This document shows, piece by piece, positions 9,465-18,550 of a stretch of DNA of 64,000 nucleotides. The position numbers and the translations under genes were made by a program. This DNA is from an uncultured bacterium (lineage in GTDB: Bacteria; Cyanobacteriota; Vampirovibrionia; Gastranaerophilales; Gastranaerophilaceae). Positions within the stretch are counted from its first letter, which is position 1, and every line of letters begins with the position of its first letter. The notes below the pieces were generated by a model that worked only from the letters and a program-made list of their open reading frames with translations, ran no database searches and was not told the origin of the DNA. Location of the stretch: NCBI GenBank assembly GCA_950022495.1, contig CATLLJ010000001.1:154489-218488 (forward strand). Direction: 5' to 3'.

Positions 9465-10892
9465 TTAGAAAAAATAAAAATCAGGTTTCAAATCAGTTTC
9501 ATGAATAACTCTGCTCAGGCTTGTTTGTGAGTATTCAGGATAATTTTGATTTAAAAATTTATTTATTTTATTGTAAGAATCTAATCCTAGACGTCTTGCG
9601 ATATCAAAGATATAATAAAAACGTGCACGTTTTTGGTCATCATTTAATTTTTCAAAATCTGTATTTTTAACTTTATTAATCAGTTCATTTTTTCCGGTTT
9701 CTTTCAATTTGTGCGATAAAAATTCAAGTTTGGAAATTATTGTGCCATACATTTGTTCGTTATTGCTGCCCTGAGCTTTATCGATTACATCTTGTAACCT
9801 TACCCTGTCGATTAAAATGCCTATATCATCAACTGAACATTCAGGACTTAATCTTAAAAATATTTCTCTTAATTTTGATTTATTTATTTTTGAAAAATCT
9901 ACGGTTTCCAGTACATTTTTAAACGGTCCAAATTTAAAAATTTCAGAAAGTTCATCATTTAAAATTTGTGGTTTTAACTCTTGGGCTGAAAGTTTAGCAA
10001 AATTTTCAAGTCCAAAATTTCGAGAATATGCAGGAGCAAAATCTTCGGGTAAGTTCAATAATTCTTTGATTTTTGAAAACGCTGAATCAATTGTCGCTTT
10101 TTTACCATCATTTATAAGTTGTCTTGAAGTTTTAATTACTTCAGCCATCTTTTCGGCATTTTCTGAAAATTCTAAATCAAGAATTCTATTTCGGAAGTCC
10201 CACATGTTAGTTTTTTCGAGATTTACTTTATCGGTAATAGTATTTTGTAATTTTTCTATAACCTCTTCATGACCGCCGTTTTTAAAAGGCGGAATATAAG
10301 CGTAATCAGAAAATACCAAATTCAGGGGGTCTCTTGTTCCATCAATTTGTGTGGCTGTATTTCTTTTCATATCGTGAAGAAAACCTTTTAGAATATCAAA
10401 ATCGCAAGCTCCCGGACGTATATTTTTCGCTTTTTCAGTATCTATTGCAGAAAAAGCAGAAGTGTAATGTTCTATAAAACCCTCAATCGTATCAGTTTGT
10501 TTTATATTTGAAACAAAAGGATTTATATCTAACCATCGTTCTTGTTTATATGCTTCAATTTTTGATGGCACACCGGCAAATCCCTCTCTTACAAGCTCTT
10601 TGGATGTTGAATAAAAATCAGCAACCTGCTGTTCCATTTTTATCACTCTATCGCTTAACATATTTTTTATAAATTTTACCGCATTAGGCTTTTTAAATCC
10701 ATAATAAATAAGCAGTCCCCCGCCGCCAATTAATCCTAAGGGTAACAACAATTTATGTTTGTGTTGCTTATCTTCAGCTTTTTGGGCTTGAATACTATTC
10801 TCTGCAGAATTAACCGGTTCTTCAATATTTTGTTTAACTAAAGAAGAATTAATTGGATTACCATTAATATTTTGAGTAATTAAATTAACCAT
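9465..10892 (-). CDS. Hypothetical membrane-anchored protein, 475 aa
   Basis: I do not recognise a family. Residues 1-47 form a polar Asn/Gln/Glu-rich tail ending in a Lys/His-rich patch. Residues about 48-66 are one hydrophobic, Gly-rich segment (LLLPLGLIGGGGLLIYYGF) followed by basic residues, and the remaining 400 residues are helical, charged and probably soluble. The tail-membrane-domain plan recurs in the proteins at 37739-39022 and 51366-51779, although their main domains differ. It lies between ppdK and lysC with no operon link. Its upstream region contains TGTTACA, but in the opposite orientation to the shared promoter motif. Confidence 0.75.
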   Translation of the reverse strand: MVNLITQNINGNPINSSLVKQNIEEPVNSAENSIQAQKAEDKQHKHKLLLPLGLIGGGGLLIYYGFKKPNAVKFIKNMLSDRVIKMEQQVADFYSTSKELVREGFAGVPSKIEAYKQERWLDINPFVSNIKQTDTIEGFIEHYTSAFSAIDTEKAKNIRPGACDFDILKGFLHDMKRNTATQIDGTRDPLNLVFSDYAYIPPFKNGGHEEVIEKLQNTITDKVNLEKTNMWDFRNRILDLEFSENAEKMAEVIKTSRQLINDGKKATIDSAFSKIKELLNLPEDFAPAYSRNFGLENFAKLSAQELKPQILNDELSEIFKFGPFKNVLETVDFSKINKSKLREIFLRLSPECSVDDIGILIDRVRLQDVIDKAQGSNNEQMYGTIISKLEFLSHKLKETGKNELINKVKNTDFEKLNDDQKRARFYYIFDIARRLGLDSYNKINKFLNQNYPEYSQTSLSRVIHETDLKPDFYFF

Positions 10893-10956
10893 TCAAGACC
10901 ATTTTGCTTGTTACACTTATTTAAATTAATGCAGAAAAGATTTTTTTTTGCTAGTT

Positions 10957-10984
10957 AAAAAAGGAGGAATATTTCCTCCTTTTT
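10957..10984 (-). terminator. Terminator of lysC
   Basis: Stem AAAAAAGGAGGAA / TTCCTCCTTTTTT with a three-base loop, just beyond the lysC stop. Confidence 0.8.
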
Positions 10985-10993
10985 TATTTCAAA

Positions 10994-12259
10994 TTATACA
11001 TCAGGAAGAGTGCCTTTAACTTCGGCGACTTCATCACTTTCTAAATTAAATACTGAATGAAGTGCTTTTACAGCTTTTTGGGCATCCTCTTTATTAATTA
11101 AGCAGCTTATCTTGATTTCACTTGTTGAAATCATTCTGATATTGATGCTGTTATCTGCAAGTGTTTTGAACATTGTAGATGCTATACCCGGTCTGTCAAT
11201 CATACCGGCACCAATTATTGAAATTTTTGCAATATTATCATCAATTTTTACTGATGCTGCACCTAAATTTGCTCTAACATCTTCAAGAAGTTTTGTTGCT
11301 CTTTCCAAATCTTCTTTGTTAATAGTAAAAGCAATGTCATTAGTATTAGAAGCTTTTCTGGCATAAGATTGAATAATCATATCAACAGAAATATTTTCAT
11401 CTGCAAGACGCCCGAATAATGTTGCAGCTTCTCCGGGTGTATCAGGAATATCGCAAACTACAACTCTAACTTGTGACAAATCTGCTGCAACACCTGCAAC
11501 CGGTTTATTTATTTCCATATTTTCAACTCCTACAATTAGTGTTCCTAAATTATCCAGTTTGAAACTGCTTCTTACTCGTAATGGAACGGCATACTGTTTT
11601 GCGGTTTCAACACTTCGAGGGTGCAGTACATTTGCACCGGCATGAGCTAATTCCAACATTTCTTCATAAGATATAATATCCAATCTTGAAGCATTTGGAA
11701 CCACTCTCGGGTCTGTTGTATAAACGCCCTCCACATCTGTATAAATATCGCATCTTTCAGCGTTTAAAGCTGCTGCAAGTGCAACCGCAGATGTATCAGA
11801 ACCGCCTCTGCCTAATGTTGTTATTTCGCCGTCTTCAGTAACTCCCTGAAAACCTGCAACAACGATAATATTTCCATCATCCAAGTTTTTTCTTAATTTA
11901 TCAGTTTTAATATCAATAATTCTGGCTTTTGAATGTACATTTTCTGTCAAAATGCCGATTTGTGTTGCATTAAAACTAACTGCTTTATGCCCTTGTGCCT
12001 GTATAGCCATAGTCAAAAGTGCAATAGAAACACATTCACCTGTTGACAAAAGCATATCCATTTCCCTTGCTGATGGGTTTGGATTTAAATCTTTTGCCAT
12101 TTTTACAAGGTGGTCAGTGGTATGTCCCATAGCTGAAACTACAACTACTACATCATTTCCGTTATTTTTTTCTCTTATTACTGTACGGGCAACATTTTTT
12201 ATTTTATCAGTGTCGGCTACCGAGGTACCGCCGAACTTTTGTACTATTACTTTTTTCAA
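10994..12259 (-). CDS. lysC: Aspartate kinase with two ACT domains
   Basis: A 421-residue protein that phosphorylates L-aspartate, the first step to Lys, Thr, Met and diaminopimelate. The N-terminal amino-acid kinase domain starts VQKFGGTSVAD (residues 5-15), contains the STGEC segment near 71-75 and the TLGRGGSDTSA segment near 147-157. The C-terminal half carries two ACT domains (about 260-335 and 340-415), typical of feedback-regulated monofunctional kinases. The start lies one base after the stop of the upstream TPR gene, so the kdsC-like, TPR and lysC genes probably form one transcript. A terminator follows. Confidence 0.95.
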   Translation of the reverse strand: MKKVIVQKFGGTSVADTDKIKNVARTVIREKNNGNDVVVVVSAMGHTTDHLVKMAKDLNPNPSAREMDMLLSTGECVSIALLTMAIQAQGHKAVSFNATQIGILTENVHSKARIIDIKTDKLRKNLDDGNIIVVAGFQGVTEDGEITTLGRGGSDTSAVALAAALNAERCDIYTDVEGVYTTDPRVVPNASRLDIISYEEMLELAHAGANVLHPRSVETAKQYAVPLRVRSSFKLDNLGTLIVGVENMEINKPVAGVAADLSQVRVVVCDIPDTPGEAATLFGRLADENISVDMIIQSYARKASNTNDIAFTINKEDLERATKLLEDVRANLGAASVKIDDNIAKISIIGAGMIDRPGIASTMFKTLADNSINIRMISTSEIKISCLINKEDAQKAVKALHSVFNLESDEVAEVKGTLPDV

Positions 12260-12260
12260 T

Positions 12261-13748
12261 TTAATTACTTCCCTGTATATTTTTTAAAATATTTTCAAGT
12301 TCAAGTTTTTCATTTTCAAAATCAAATCTACCTAAATCTTGAGCTTTTTGAGCAATTGAAATTGCTTCCTTTATATTATATTCACAAATGTTATTCTTGA
12401 CAAGAGTGTATGATGTAAAAAACATCAAATTTAATACATCAAGGTTTGTATTTGTTACCTTTTCGGCTCTTCTGAGTTTTCTGTGAGCATCCTCAAAATC
12501 ATTTACACTTATTAACCATTTTGCATAATCAATAAAGCCTTGAACATATTCAGAATTTGCTAAAATAAATTTATCAAAATATTCCCTTATTTTATAATTA
12601 TCCCCGAGTGTCATGTAACATTTGACAAGATTATAATAATTATAAGTTTGTTTATCATCTATTCTTAATGCTTTTTTAAATCTTTCAACAGCATCTTCTA
12701 TTTTGTCTTGAGACATTAGTTTTAGCCCGATTGATTCTTGAATGTATACATTGTCACCATGACGTTCTTCAAGTTCGTTCAATAAATTAAAATCTTCATT
12801 GTATGAATTTATAAGAGCCAATCCGATTTTTGCATCTATGTAATCTTCCTTCTGTTCACAGGCAATTAGAAATTGTTCTTTAGCTTTTTCAAATTCAAAA
12901 AATCTAACATAAGCCTTACCCCATTCAAAATGCAGCAAAGAATCATCCAAACCGCATTCCATAGCTTTGTTAAATGTTTTTTCAGTATTTTTAATATCTT
13001 TTAATATCGAATAAACTTCGCCAAGAATGATATATGCCGGAAACATTTGTTTATTTACTTCAAGTGTTTTTTTAGCATATTTTATTGCTGCATCATAGTC
13101 TGATTTTAAGAGTTTTAAATGTGCATATTCATACAAGCTTCCCTCGTTAGGGGCAACCTTAGCCAAAAAGCTTAATTTCATTTCAGCTGATTCATAATCA
13201 TTCAGTTTTATTTCCATAACTGCGGAAAGCAGAATTGCAGTAAAATTATATTTGCTGATTTTTGAAGCTGTAACAAATTTATCTCTAGCCAGAGCGTATT
13301 TTTTTAATTTCATTAAAGCCATACCCCAGCCGGTAAAAACATCCGTATTAAAAGGACAAACTTTATCAGCTTTTTCAAATGATATTAGTGCATCGTTTAA
13401 CAAATTTGCACCAAGCTGGCTCATCCCAAGCCGCAGCCAAATTTCTTTATCCTGTGGTAATAAATTTGCAGATTGTTTATAGTAATTTGCTGCATCATCA
13501 AATTTCAATTTTTGTTCGTAAATTTTTCCCAAAAATTTATAAATTCTTGCATCTTGAACTGAAATATCTAAAGCTTTTAATAAAACAGCTTCTGCTTCAT
13601 CTATACGTTTTTCGTTAATTAGTTTTTTTGCTTTATTAACATAAGCAACAGATGGTAAAGATTGAATTATTGAATCACTTTTGTATTTATCAACCGAACC
13701 GCTTAAATCTTTTATATTTTTACTGATTTTTTCTACCCAGCTAAACAA
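12261..13748 (-). CDS. TPR-repeat protein, 495 aa
   Basis: Mostly tandem helical tetratricopeptide repeats (about residues 35-400), with characteristic ARIYKFLGKIYEQ, WLRLGMSQLG and AYIILGEVYS helices. TPR arrays act as protein-protein scaffolds. There is no signal peptide, membrane segment or catalytic domain. The gene overlaps the end of the KdsC-like gene by 16 bases and lies one base from lysC, indicating translational coupling. No specific function can be assigned. Confidence 0.85.
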   Translation of the reverse strand: MFSWVEKISKNIKDLSGSVDKYKSDSIIQSLPSVAYVNKAKKLINEKRIDEAEAVLLKALDISVQDARIYKFLGKIYEQKLKFDDAANYYKQSANLLPQDKEIWLRLGMSQLGANLLNDALISFEKADKVCPFNTDVFTGWGMALMKLKKYALARDKFVTASKISKYNFTAILLSAVMEIKLNDYESAEMKLSFLAKVAPNEGSLYEYAHLKLLKSDYDAAIKYAKKTLEVNKQMFPAYIILGEVYSILKDIKNTEKTFNKAMECGLDDSLLHFEWGKAYVRFFEFEKAKEQFLIACEQKEDYIDAKIGLALINSYNEDFNLLNELEERHGDNVYIQESIGLKLMSQDKIEDAVERFKKALRIDDKQTYNYYNLVKCYMTLGDNYKIREYFDKFILANSEYVQGFIDYAKWLISVNDFEDAHRKLRRAEKVTNTNLDVLNLMFFTSYTLVKNNICEYNIKEAISIAQKAQDLGRFDFENEKLELENILKNIQGSN

Positions 13749-14215
13749 TCAACTACCTCTCTAAATGCACCGTTTCCTGCTTGATTTGCAGTTATTTGAA
13801 TATCTTTTACCGATTTTACTTTATCAACTGCATGTGGCACGGTGATTTTATATTTTGCAAAATTTAAACAATCTAAATCATTAACATCATCACCAAGATA
13901 AACATATTCTTCCTGTGATAAGTTATATTTTTCAACAATAGACTTTAAAATATCAATTTTAATTCGGATACCCTGATGAATTTCTGATATATTAAATTTC
14001 CTAGCCATTGTTTCTATCGCAGAATTCTTTTCGCCTGAAATGATTGCAATTTCATAACCATTTTTCTTTAAAAGCGAAAAACCCATAACATCTTTGAAGT
14101 TAAGTTTTCTCGACATTGTAAAATCTTCATTAATATATACACAATTATCAGTTACGATTCCATCGAAATCAGTGATAATCATTTTTATTGACTCTGGCAG
14201 TTTTATTTTTGACAT
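13733..14215 (-). CDS. kdsC: KdsC-type HAD phosphatase
   Basis: A 160-residue HAD-superfamily protein of the compact type without a cap domain. The N-terminal DFDGIVTDN motif (residues 16-24) holds the nucleophile Asp and the second Asp is replaced by Gly, as DxDG is usual in KdsC; here the order is D-F-D-G, so both Asp residues are present. Later motifs IISGE, the QGI..K segment, YLGDDVNDLDCL and the C-terminal GNGAFREV match KdsC, which removes phosphate from Kdo-8-phosphate in lipopolysaccharide core synthesis. This supports an outer membrane. Related sugar-acid phosphatases (for example nonulosonate-9-phosphate phosphatases) look alike, so the exact substrate is less certain than the fold. 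It is the first gene of the apparent kdsC-TPR-lysC transcript. Confidence 0.85.
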   Translation of the reverse strand: MSKIKLPESIKMIITDFDGIVTDNCVYINEDFTMSRKLNFKDVMGFSLLKKNGYEIAIISGEKNSAIETMARKFNISEIHQGIRIKIDILKSIVEKYNLSQEEYVYLGDDVNDLDCLNFAKYKITVPHAVDKVKSVKDIQITANQAGNGAFREVVDCLAG

Positions 14216-14317
14216 TTTTAATTTCTTACCTGAACCCTTAACAAACTTAAAACTATTTGATATAATTATAACATATAAGTCATAAAATTTAAGTGAGTGA
14301 GAGTAAAAAAGTAATAA

Positions 14318-15607
14318 ATGTTTTCATATTTCTATATAATTAATATCTGTGTAATTATTGTGTTTATCTGCTTGTTTTTCATAACCAGAAAGACAAATAA
14401 ACGCTGGTCTAAAATTAACGATTACCTTGGTAAAGTTACTACAACAGTTGATTCTATCCGTTACGGTAATTTATCAACAAAGATTGAAAAAATTGAACAC
14501 CCTACATACCAGAACGTAACCGACAGTATTAATAGAATGGTTGAAACTCTTAACGACCGTGAAAAAATGATTATTGAATATCAAGCAGAACTGATGAGAC
14601 AAAATAAGCTCCTGGAATCAGTCATAAATTCGTTGTCTGACGGAATTCTAATTATCAATGAAAAATTTGAAATACTTAGAGCTACCCCTAAAATTTTAAA
14701 ATGGTTTGGAGTGAAAGGAAAAGATATTGTCGGTAAAAATGTTTTTGAATTTATCCAGCCTGCGGACGAAGAAAGAGATGTTGAGCAGCTAAACAATGTT
14801 GAAGTTTTTATAAAACATACACCGACAAACAACTTTATTATTAGTTCGCAGCCGCTTTCTTCTGTTGAAAAGAAAAGATATGTACTAATTATAAAAGACA
14901 TAACTACGGAAAAAGAAATAGAAACCTTAAAAGAGGATTTTGTTGCAACTTTAACGCATGATTTGAAAGTTCCGATTATTGCAGCGGCAAATATGATAGA
15001 TCTGTTTTTGGCTGAAAAATTCGGTTCAATATCAGACAAACAGGAGTTTGCACTGAATAGCATGAAAGATTCTAACAAAGAATTACTTGATTTAGTACAA
15101 ATCCTTCTTGAAACATATAAAATTCATGAAAAAGGCATAAAACTTGTCAAAGAAGATATTAATTTAAATTATTTTATTAAAGAAATTGCAGATGAAATGC
15201 AAACAATTGCAAAAGACACCAAAATGGGAATAAAATTTATTCCATCTAAAAATAATCCTTCCATTACTGCTGATCCTATACAATTGCAGCGTGTAATCAA
15301 AAATTTGATTTCAAATGCAATTGACCACAGTAACAGTAAAAAAGATATTGAAATATCTATTGGTGAAATTCCGGAATTTATAACAATTTCAGTCGTGGAT
15401 TTCGGACAGGGAATAGGCAAAAACGAAATAAAAATGATTTTCAACAAATATTATTCTGTGGCAAAAAAATTAAGAAAAGTCGGGACAGGTTTGGGTTTAT
15501 ATCTTTCACAGCAAATTGTACAGGCTCATGGCGGTGAAATTACTGTAACAAGCAAAGAAAATGTCAGAACAGAATTCTGTGTTAAATTACCAACATCAAA
15601 AGACTAG
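14318..15607 (+). CDS. PAS-containing sensor histidine kinase
   Basis: A 429-residue protein with one N-terminal membrane helix (about 3-23), a HAMP-like linker (about 38-85), a PAS domain (about 97-190), a dimerisation/phosphoacceptor domain with H214 in LTHDLKVP, and an HATPase_c domain with N box (NLISNAIDHS), G1 box (DFGQGIG) and G2 box (GTGLGLYLS). The input is probably cytoplasmic through the PAS domain, since there is no sizeable periplasmic loop. No response regulator gene is adjacent, so it is an orphan kinase. It is divergent from kdsC and convergent with the sigma factor gene. Confidence 0.93.
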   Translation: MFSYFYIINICVIIVFICLFFITRKTNKRWSKINDYLGKVTTTVDSIRYGNLSTKIEKIEHPTYQNVTDSINRMVETLNDREKMIIEYQAELMRQNKLLESVINSLSDGILIINEKFEILRATPKILKWFGVKGKDIVGKNVFEFIQPADEERDVEQLNNVEVFIKHTPTNNFIISSQPLSSVEKKRYVLIIKDITTEKEIETLKEDFVATLTHDLKVPIIAAANMIDLFLAEKFGSISDKQEFALNSMKDSNKELLDLVQILLETYKIHEKGIKLVKEDINLNYFIKEIADEMQTIAKDTKMGIKFIPSKNNPSITADPIQLQRVIKNLISNAIDHSNSKKDIEISIGEIPEFITISVVDFGQGIGKNEIKMIFNKYYSVAKKLRKVGTGLGLYLSQQIVQAHGGEITVTSKENVRTEFCVKLPTSKD

Positions 15608-15638
15608 TCCTGACATATTCTTTTACAAATAAAATTAT

Positions 15639-16661
15639 CTAAACTCCGCCGAAATAGTTAACTAAACCGTCATGCAATTTTTCATCCTTGCATAATTTTT
15701 TCAATTTTGAAATCGCACGGGTTTCAATCTGACGAATTCTTTCTCTGGACACACCGTATTGAGAACCAATTTCATCAAGAGTTTTTTTCATTCCGCTGTT
15801 ATCCAGACCGTAACGTAAAATTAAAACATCACGTTCTTTCTGGCTAAGCTGGTTGAGAATTTTTCGGGTATCTTCCAGCAAGTTATCCTGAGAAACTTTT
15901 CCGTCCGGAGTAATTGTAGAATTATCTACAATAAAATCTGCAATTTTTGAAGAATCATCATCTGAAGTTGCCGGAGTATCCATACTTACGGTAGATTGAG
16001 CAGATTTAATTATAGCTGTCAGTTTTGAAACAGAATAACCCAATCTATATGCAATTTCTTGTTTGGTAGGTGTTCTGCCAAGTTCAGTTGTTAATTCCAG
16101 TGTAGTTCTTCTGATTTTACCAATAGAATCAATCATGTGAATTGGTAATCTAATTATTCTTGCTTTGTCTGCAATAGCTCTAGTTATGGATTGTTGAATC
16201 CACCATGTTGCATAAGTTGAAAATTTGTAACCTTTTTTATAGTCAAAGCGATTTGCTGCTTTTATTAGACCAACATTTCCTTCTTGAATTAAATCTAAAA
16301 ATGACAAGCCTCTGCCAATATATTTTTTTGCAATGCTTACAACAAGACGTAAATTAGCATTTACAAGCAAATCTTTTGAAAAAGTATCATGTTCTTCTTG
16401 AATTTTTCTGGCTAAATCCAACTCTTCTTCCTGACTAAGCAATGGAATTTTACCGATTTGTCTTAAGTATATTTTTACACTGTCATCTGAATTCACAGAT
16501 AACAAACTTTCCTGAACTTTTGGATCTTCTACGGATTTTAAAACATCTTCTCCATCCTGCTCATCATTATCAGGTTCAAGTTCTTGCAACTTTTTAAAAT
16601 CGACATTTTCATCAGAAATGTCGTCCATCATTATACCAAGATGTTCAAATTCTTTAACCAC
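15639..16661 (-). CDS. rpoD: Principal-type sigma-70 factor
   Basis: A 340-residue sigma factor with regions 1.2 ([18 protein letters not shown]), 2 ([33 protein letters not shown], then [17 protein letters not shown]), 3 and 4 ([26 protein letters not shown]). It lacks the large region 1.1 of proteobacterial RpoD and has a short acidic N-terminus, as in cyanobacterial SigA and group 2 factors. It is probably the housekeeping factor; a group 2 paralogue elsewhere in the genome cannot be excluded. The region 4 helix-turn-helix is intact. Confidence 0.9.
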   Translation of the reverse strand: MVKEFEHLGIMMDDISDENVDFKKLQELEPDNDEQDGEDVLKSVEDPKVQESLLSVNSDDSVKIYLRQIGKIPLLSQEEELDLARKIQEEHDTFSKDLLVNANLRLVVSIAKKYIGRGLSFLDLIQEGNVGLIKAANRFDYKKGYKFSTYATWWIQQSITRAIADKARIIRLPIHMIDSIGKIRRTTLELTTELGRTPTKQEIAYRLGYSVSKLTAIIKSAQSTVSMDTPATSDDDSSKIADFIVDNSTITPDGKVSQDNLLEDTRKILNQLSQKERDVLILRYGLDNSGMKKTLDEIGSQYGVSRERIRQIETRAISKLKKLCKDEKLHDGLVNYFGGV

Positions 16662-16732
16662 AATATTTCTCCAATCTTATACTTATAATATATAACTAAG
16701 AAAATAATTTGAGGTCATACAGCTGCACTATT

Positions 16733-17530
16733 TTATTTTTTTATAAGTTTTTGTCTTAGAGCTTCAAAAATAATTGCACTTAATGCATTTGAAACATTCA
16801 GCGAATTAAAACTGTTTTGCATAGGGATTTTTACAACAAAATCTGATGCTTTTAATAAAGATTTTGAAACTCCTGCGTGCTCAGCCCCCATAATTATTAC
16901 AAAGTTCATATCATCATATTTAACATCATAATAATTATCTTTTGCTGAAGCATCTGTAGCAATTACCCACCAGTTGTTATCCTTTAATTTTTGAACAGCA
17001 TTAACAAGACTATTGACTTTTATAATCGGAATATGGTTTATTGCTCCGGCACTGGTTTTTTCTACAATTGAATTTACCTGCACATTTCTTCTGGATGGAA
17101 TAATTATCCCATCAACCCCTGCACAAACACATGTCCTTATAATAGCTCCGAGATTATGCGAATCCTCTACACCATCTAAAATAACAAGTGACGAATTTGA
17201 CGCCGTATTATTTTCTATAAATTCATCTAAATCCATATATTTTATTGGTGAAATTTGTGCAATAATTCCTTGATGATTAAATTCTGCATAAGCTTGAAAC
17301 TTTTCTTTTGCTACAAACTGAAAAACAATACCCTGCTGCTGAGCTAATTCTTTAATTTTATTAATCTTAACATCAGTATGAATATTTTTTGATATTAAAA
17401 TTTTATTTATTTCACGTTTACCTGAAGTCAAAGCTTCAAGAACAGAGTTTTTACCAAAAATTACATCTTCTTCAACAGAAAGATGTTGAGATGCATTCGT
17501 TTTATTATTTTTACCCTCAGGTTTTTCCAT
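16733..17530 (-). CDS. rlmB: SpoU-family 23S rRNA 2'-O-methyltransferase
   Basis: A 265-residue TrmH/SpoU-family methyltransferase. The N-terminal substrate-binding domain begins near DVIFGKNSVLEAL (residues 22-34). The C-terminal SPOUT knot carries the three family motifs: SHNLGAIIRTC, NFVIIMGAEHAGVS and IPMQNSFNSLNVSNALS. RlmB methylates G2251 of 23S rRNA in E. coli; other SpoU members modify different sites. The gene starts one base from the nadA stop, so the two are co-transcribed. Confidence 0.9.
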   Translation of the reverse strand: MEKPEGKNNKTNASQHLSVEEDVIFGKNSVLEALTSGKREINKILISKNIHTDVKINKIKELAQQQGIVFQFVAKEKFQAYAEFNHQGIIAQISPIKYMDLDEFIENNTASNSSLVILDGVEDSHNLGAIIRTCVCAGVDGIIIPSRRNVQVNSIVEKTSAGAINHIPIIKVNSLVNAVQKLKDNNWWVIATDASAKDNYYDVKYDDMNFVIIMGAEHAGVSKSLLKASDFVVKIPMQNSFNSLNVSNALSAIIFEALRQKLIKK

Positions 17531-17531
17531 A

Positions 17532-18440
17532 TTATTTTGAAACCTCTAACATTCTATCAATACATTTTACAGCTTTTTGAGCAATTTGTTCATCTACAAA
17601 CATTTCGTTATTTTCATTTTCCAAAACATTTAAAATATCTTCCAGAGAAGTCATTTTCATATTTGGACAAACAATATTATCTTTAACAGGAATAAATTCT
17701 TTTTCCGGATAATCACGTTTTAATCTGTCAACAACACCCTGCTCTGTTGCAATAATGAAAGACTTATTATTACTTTCTTTTGCATATTTCATAATACCGG
17801 TTGTACTGCCCACATAATCTGCAATGTCAGAAACTGCAGTGTGACATTCCGGATGAGCAAGAACCAATGCATCAGGATGTTCTTTTCTGGCTTTTTCGAT
17901 ATCCGCAGGTCTAATATGTAAATGTGTCGGACAAAAACCTGGATAAGTTACCACTTCGACATTTCCAAGCTGTTTTTCAACCCACTTGCCTAAATATGTA
18001 TCAGGTGCAAAAAGAATTTTTTCTTCATTCATACTTTTTACAACATTTACTGCATTTGAACTTGTACAGCACATGTCACACTCTGACTTAACTTCCGCAG
18101 TTGAATTAACATAACACACAACAGGAATATCAGGATAGTGAGCTTTGAATGCTTTTAACTGATTTAAACTTATCATATCAGCCATTCTGCAACCTGCGTC
18201 CATTTGCGGTAATAATACTTTTTTATCCGGCGATAACAACTTTGCAGTTTGAGCCATAAAATATACACCTGCAAAAACTATAATATCAGCATTTGTTTTT
18301 GCCGCAACCTGACTCAGGTACAATGAATCCCCAACATAATCAGCAACTAAATCAATTTCTACCGGCTGATAGCAATGTGCAAGAATCACTGCATTTTTTT
18401 CTTTTTTTAACTTCTTTATTCTCTCTATAGTTGTTATCAT
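17532..18440 (-). CDS. nadA: Quinolinate synthase
   Basis: A 302-residue NadA that condenses iminoaspartate with dihydroxyacetone phosphate to give quinolinate for de novo NAD synthesis. It has the start KKEKNAVILAHCYQ, the DAGCRMA segment, MCCTSSNAV and a late VCPNMK segment; Cys residues in the last three are the expected 4Fe-4S ligands. The length is normal for the type without an N-terminal extension. nadB and nadC are not in the window. The 110 bases between its start and the pilM-like start hold the divergent promoters, including TATAAT at 18507-18512 on the plus strand. Confidence 0.95.
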   Translation of the reverse strand: MITTIERIKKLKKEKNAVILAHCYQPVEIDLVADYVGDSLYLSQVAAKTNADIIVFAGVYFMAQTAKLLSPDKKVLLPQMDAGCRMADMISLNQLKAFKAHYPDIPVVCYVNSTAEVKSECDMCCTSSNAVNVVKSMNEEKILFAPDTYLGKWVEKQLGNVEVVTYPGFCPTHLHIRPADIEKARKEHPDALVLAHPECHTAVSDIADYVGSTTGIMKYAKESNNKSFIIATEQGVVDRLKRDYPEKEFIPVKDNIVCPNMKMTSLEDILNVLENENNEMFVDEQIAQKAVKCIDRMLEVSK

Positions 18441-18550
18441 TTTAAAAAATTTTCCTCCGTTTAGTGTAAATTTATGTTAAAATTTTTCTATTTATAAAAT
18501 ATATTGTATAATAAAAAAAGGATAATAGTAAAAAGATTAAGAAAGAAGAT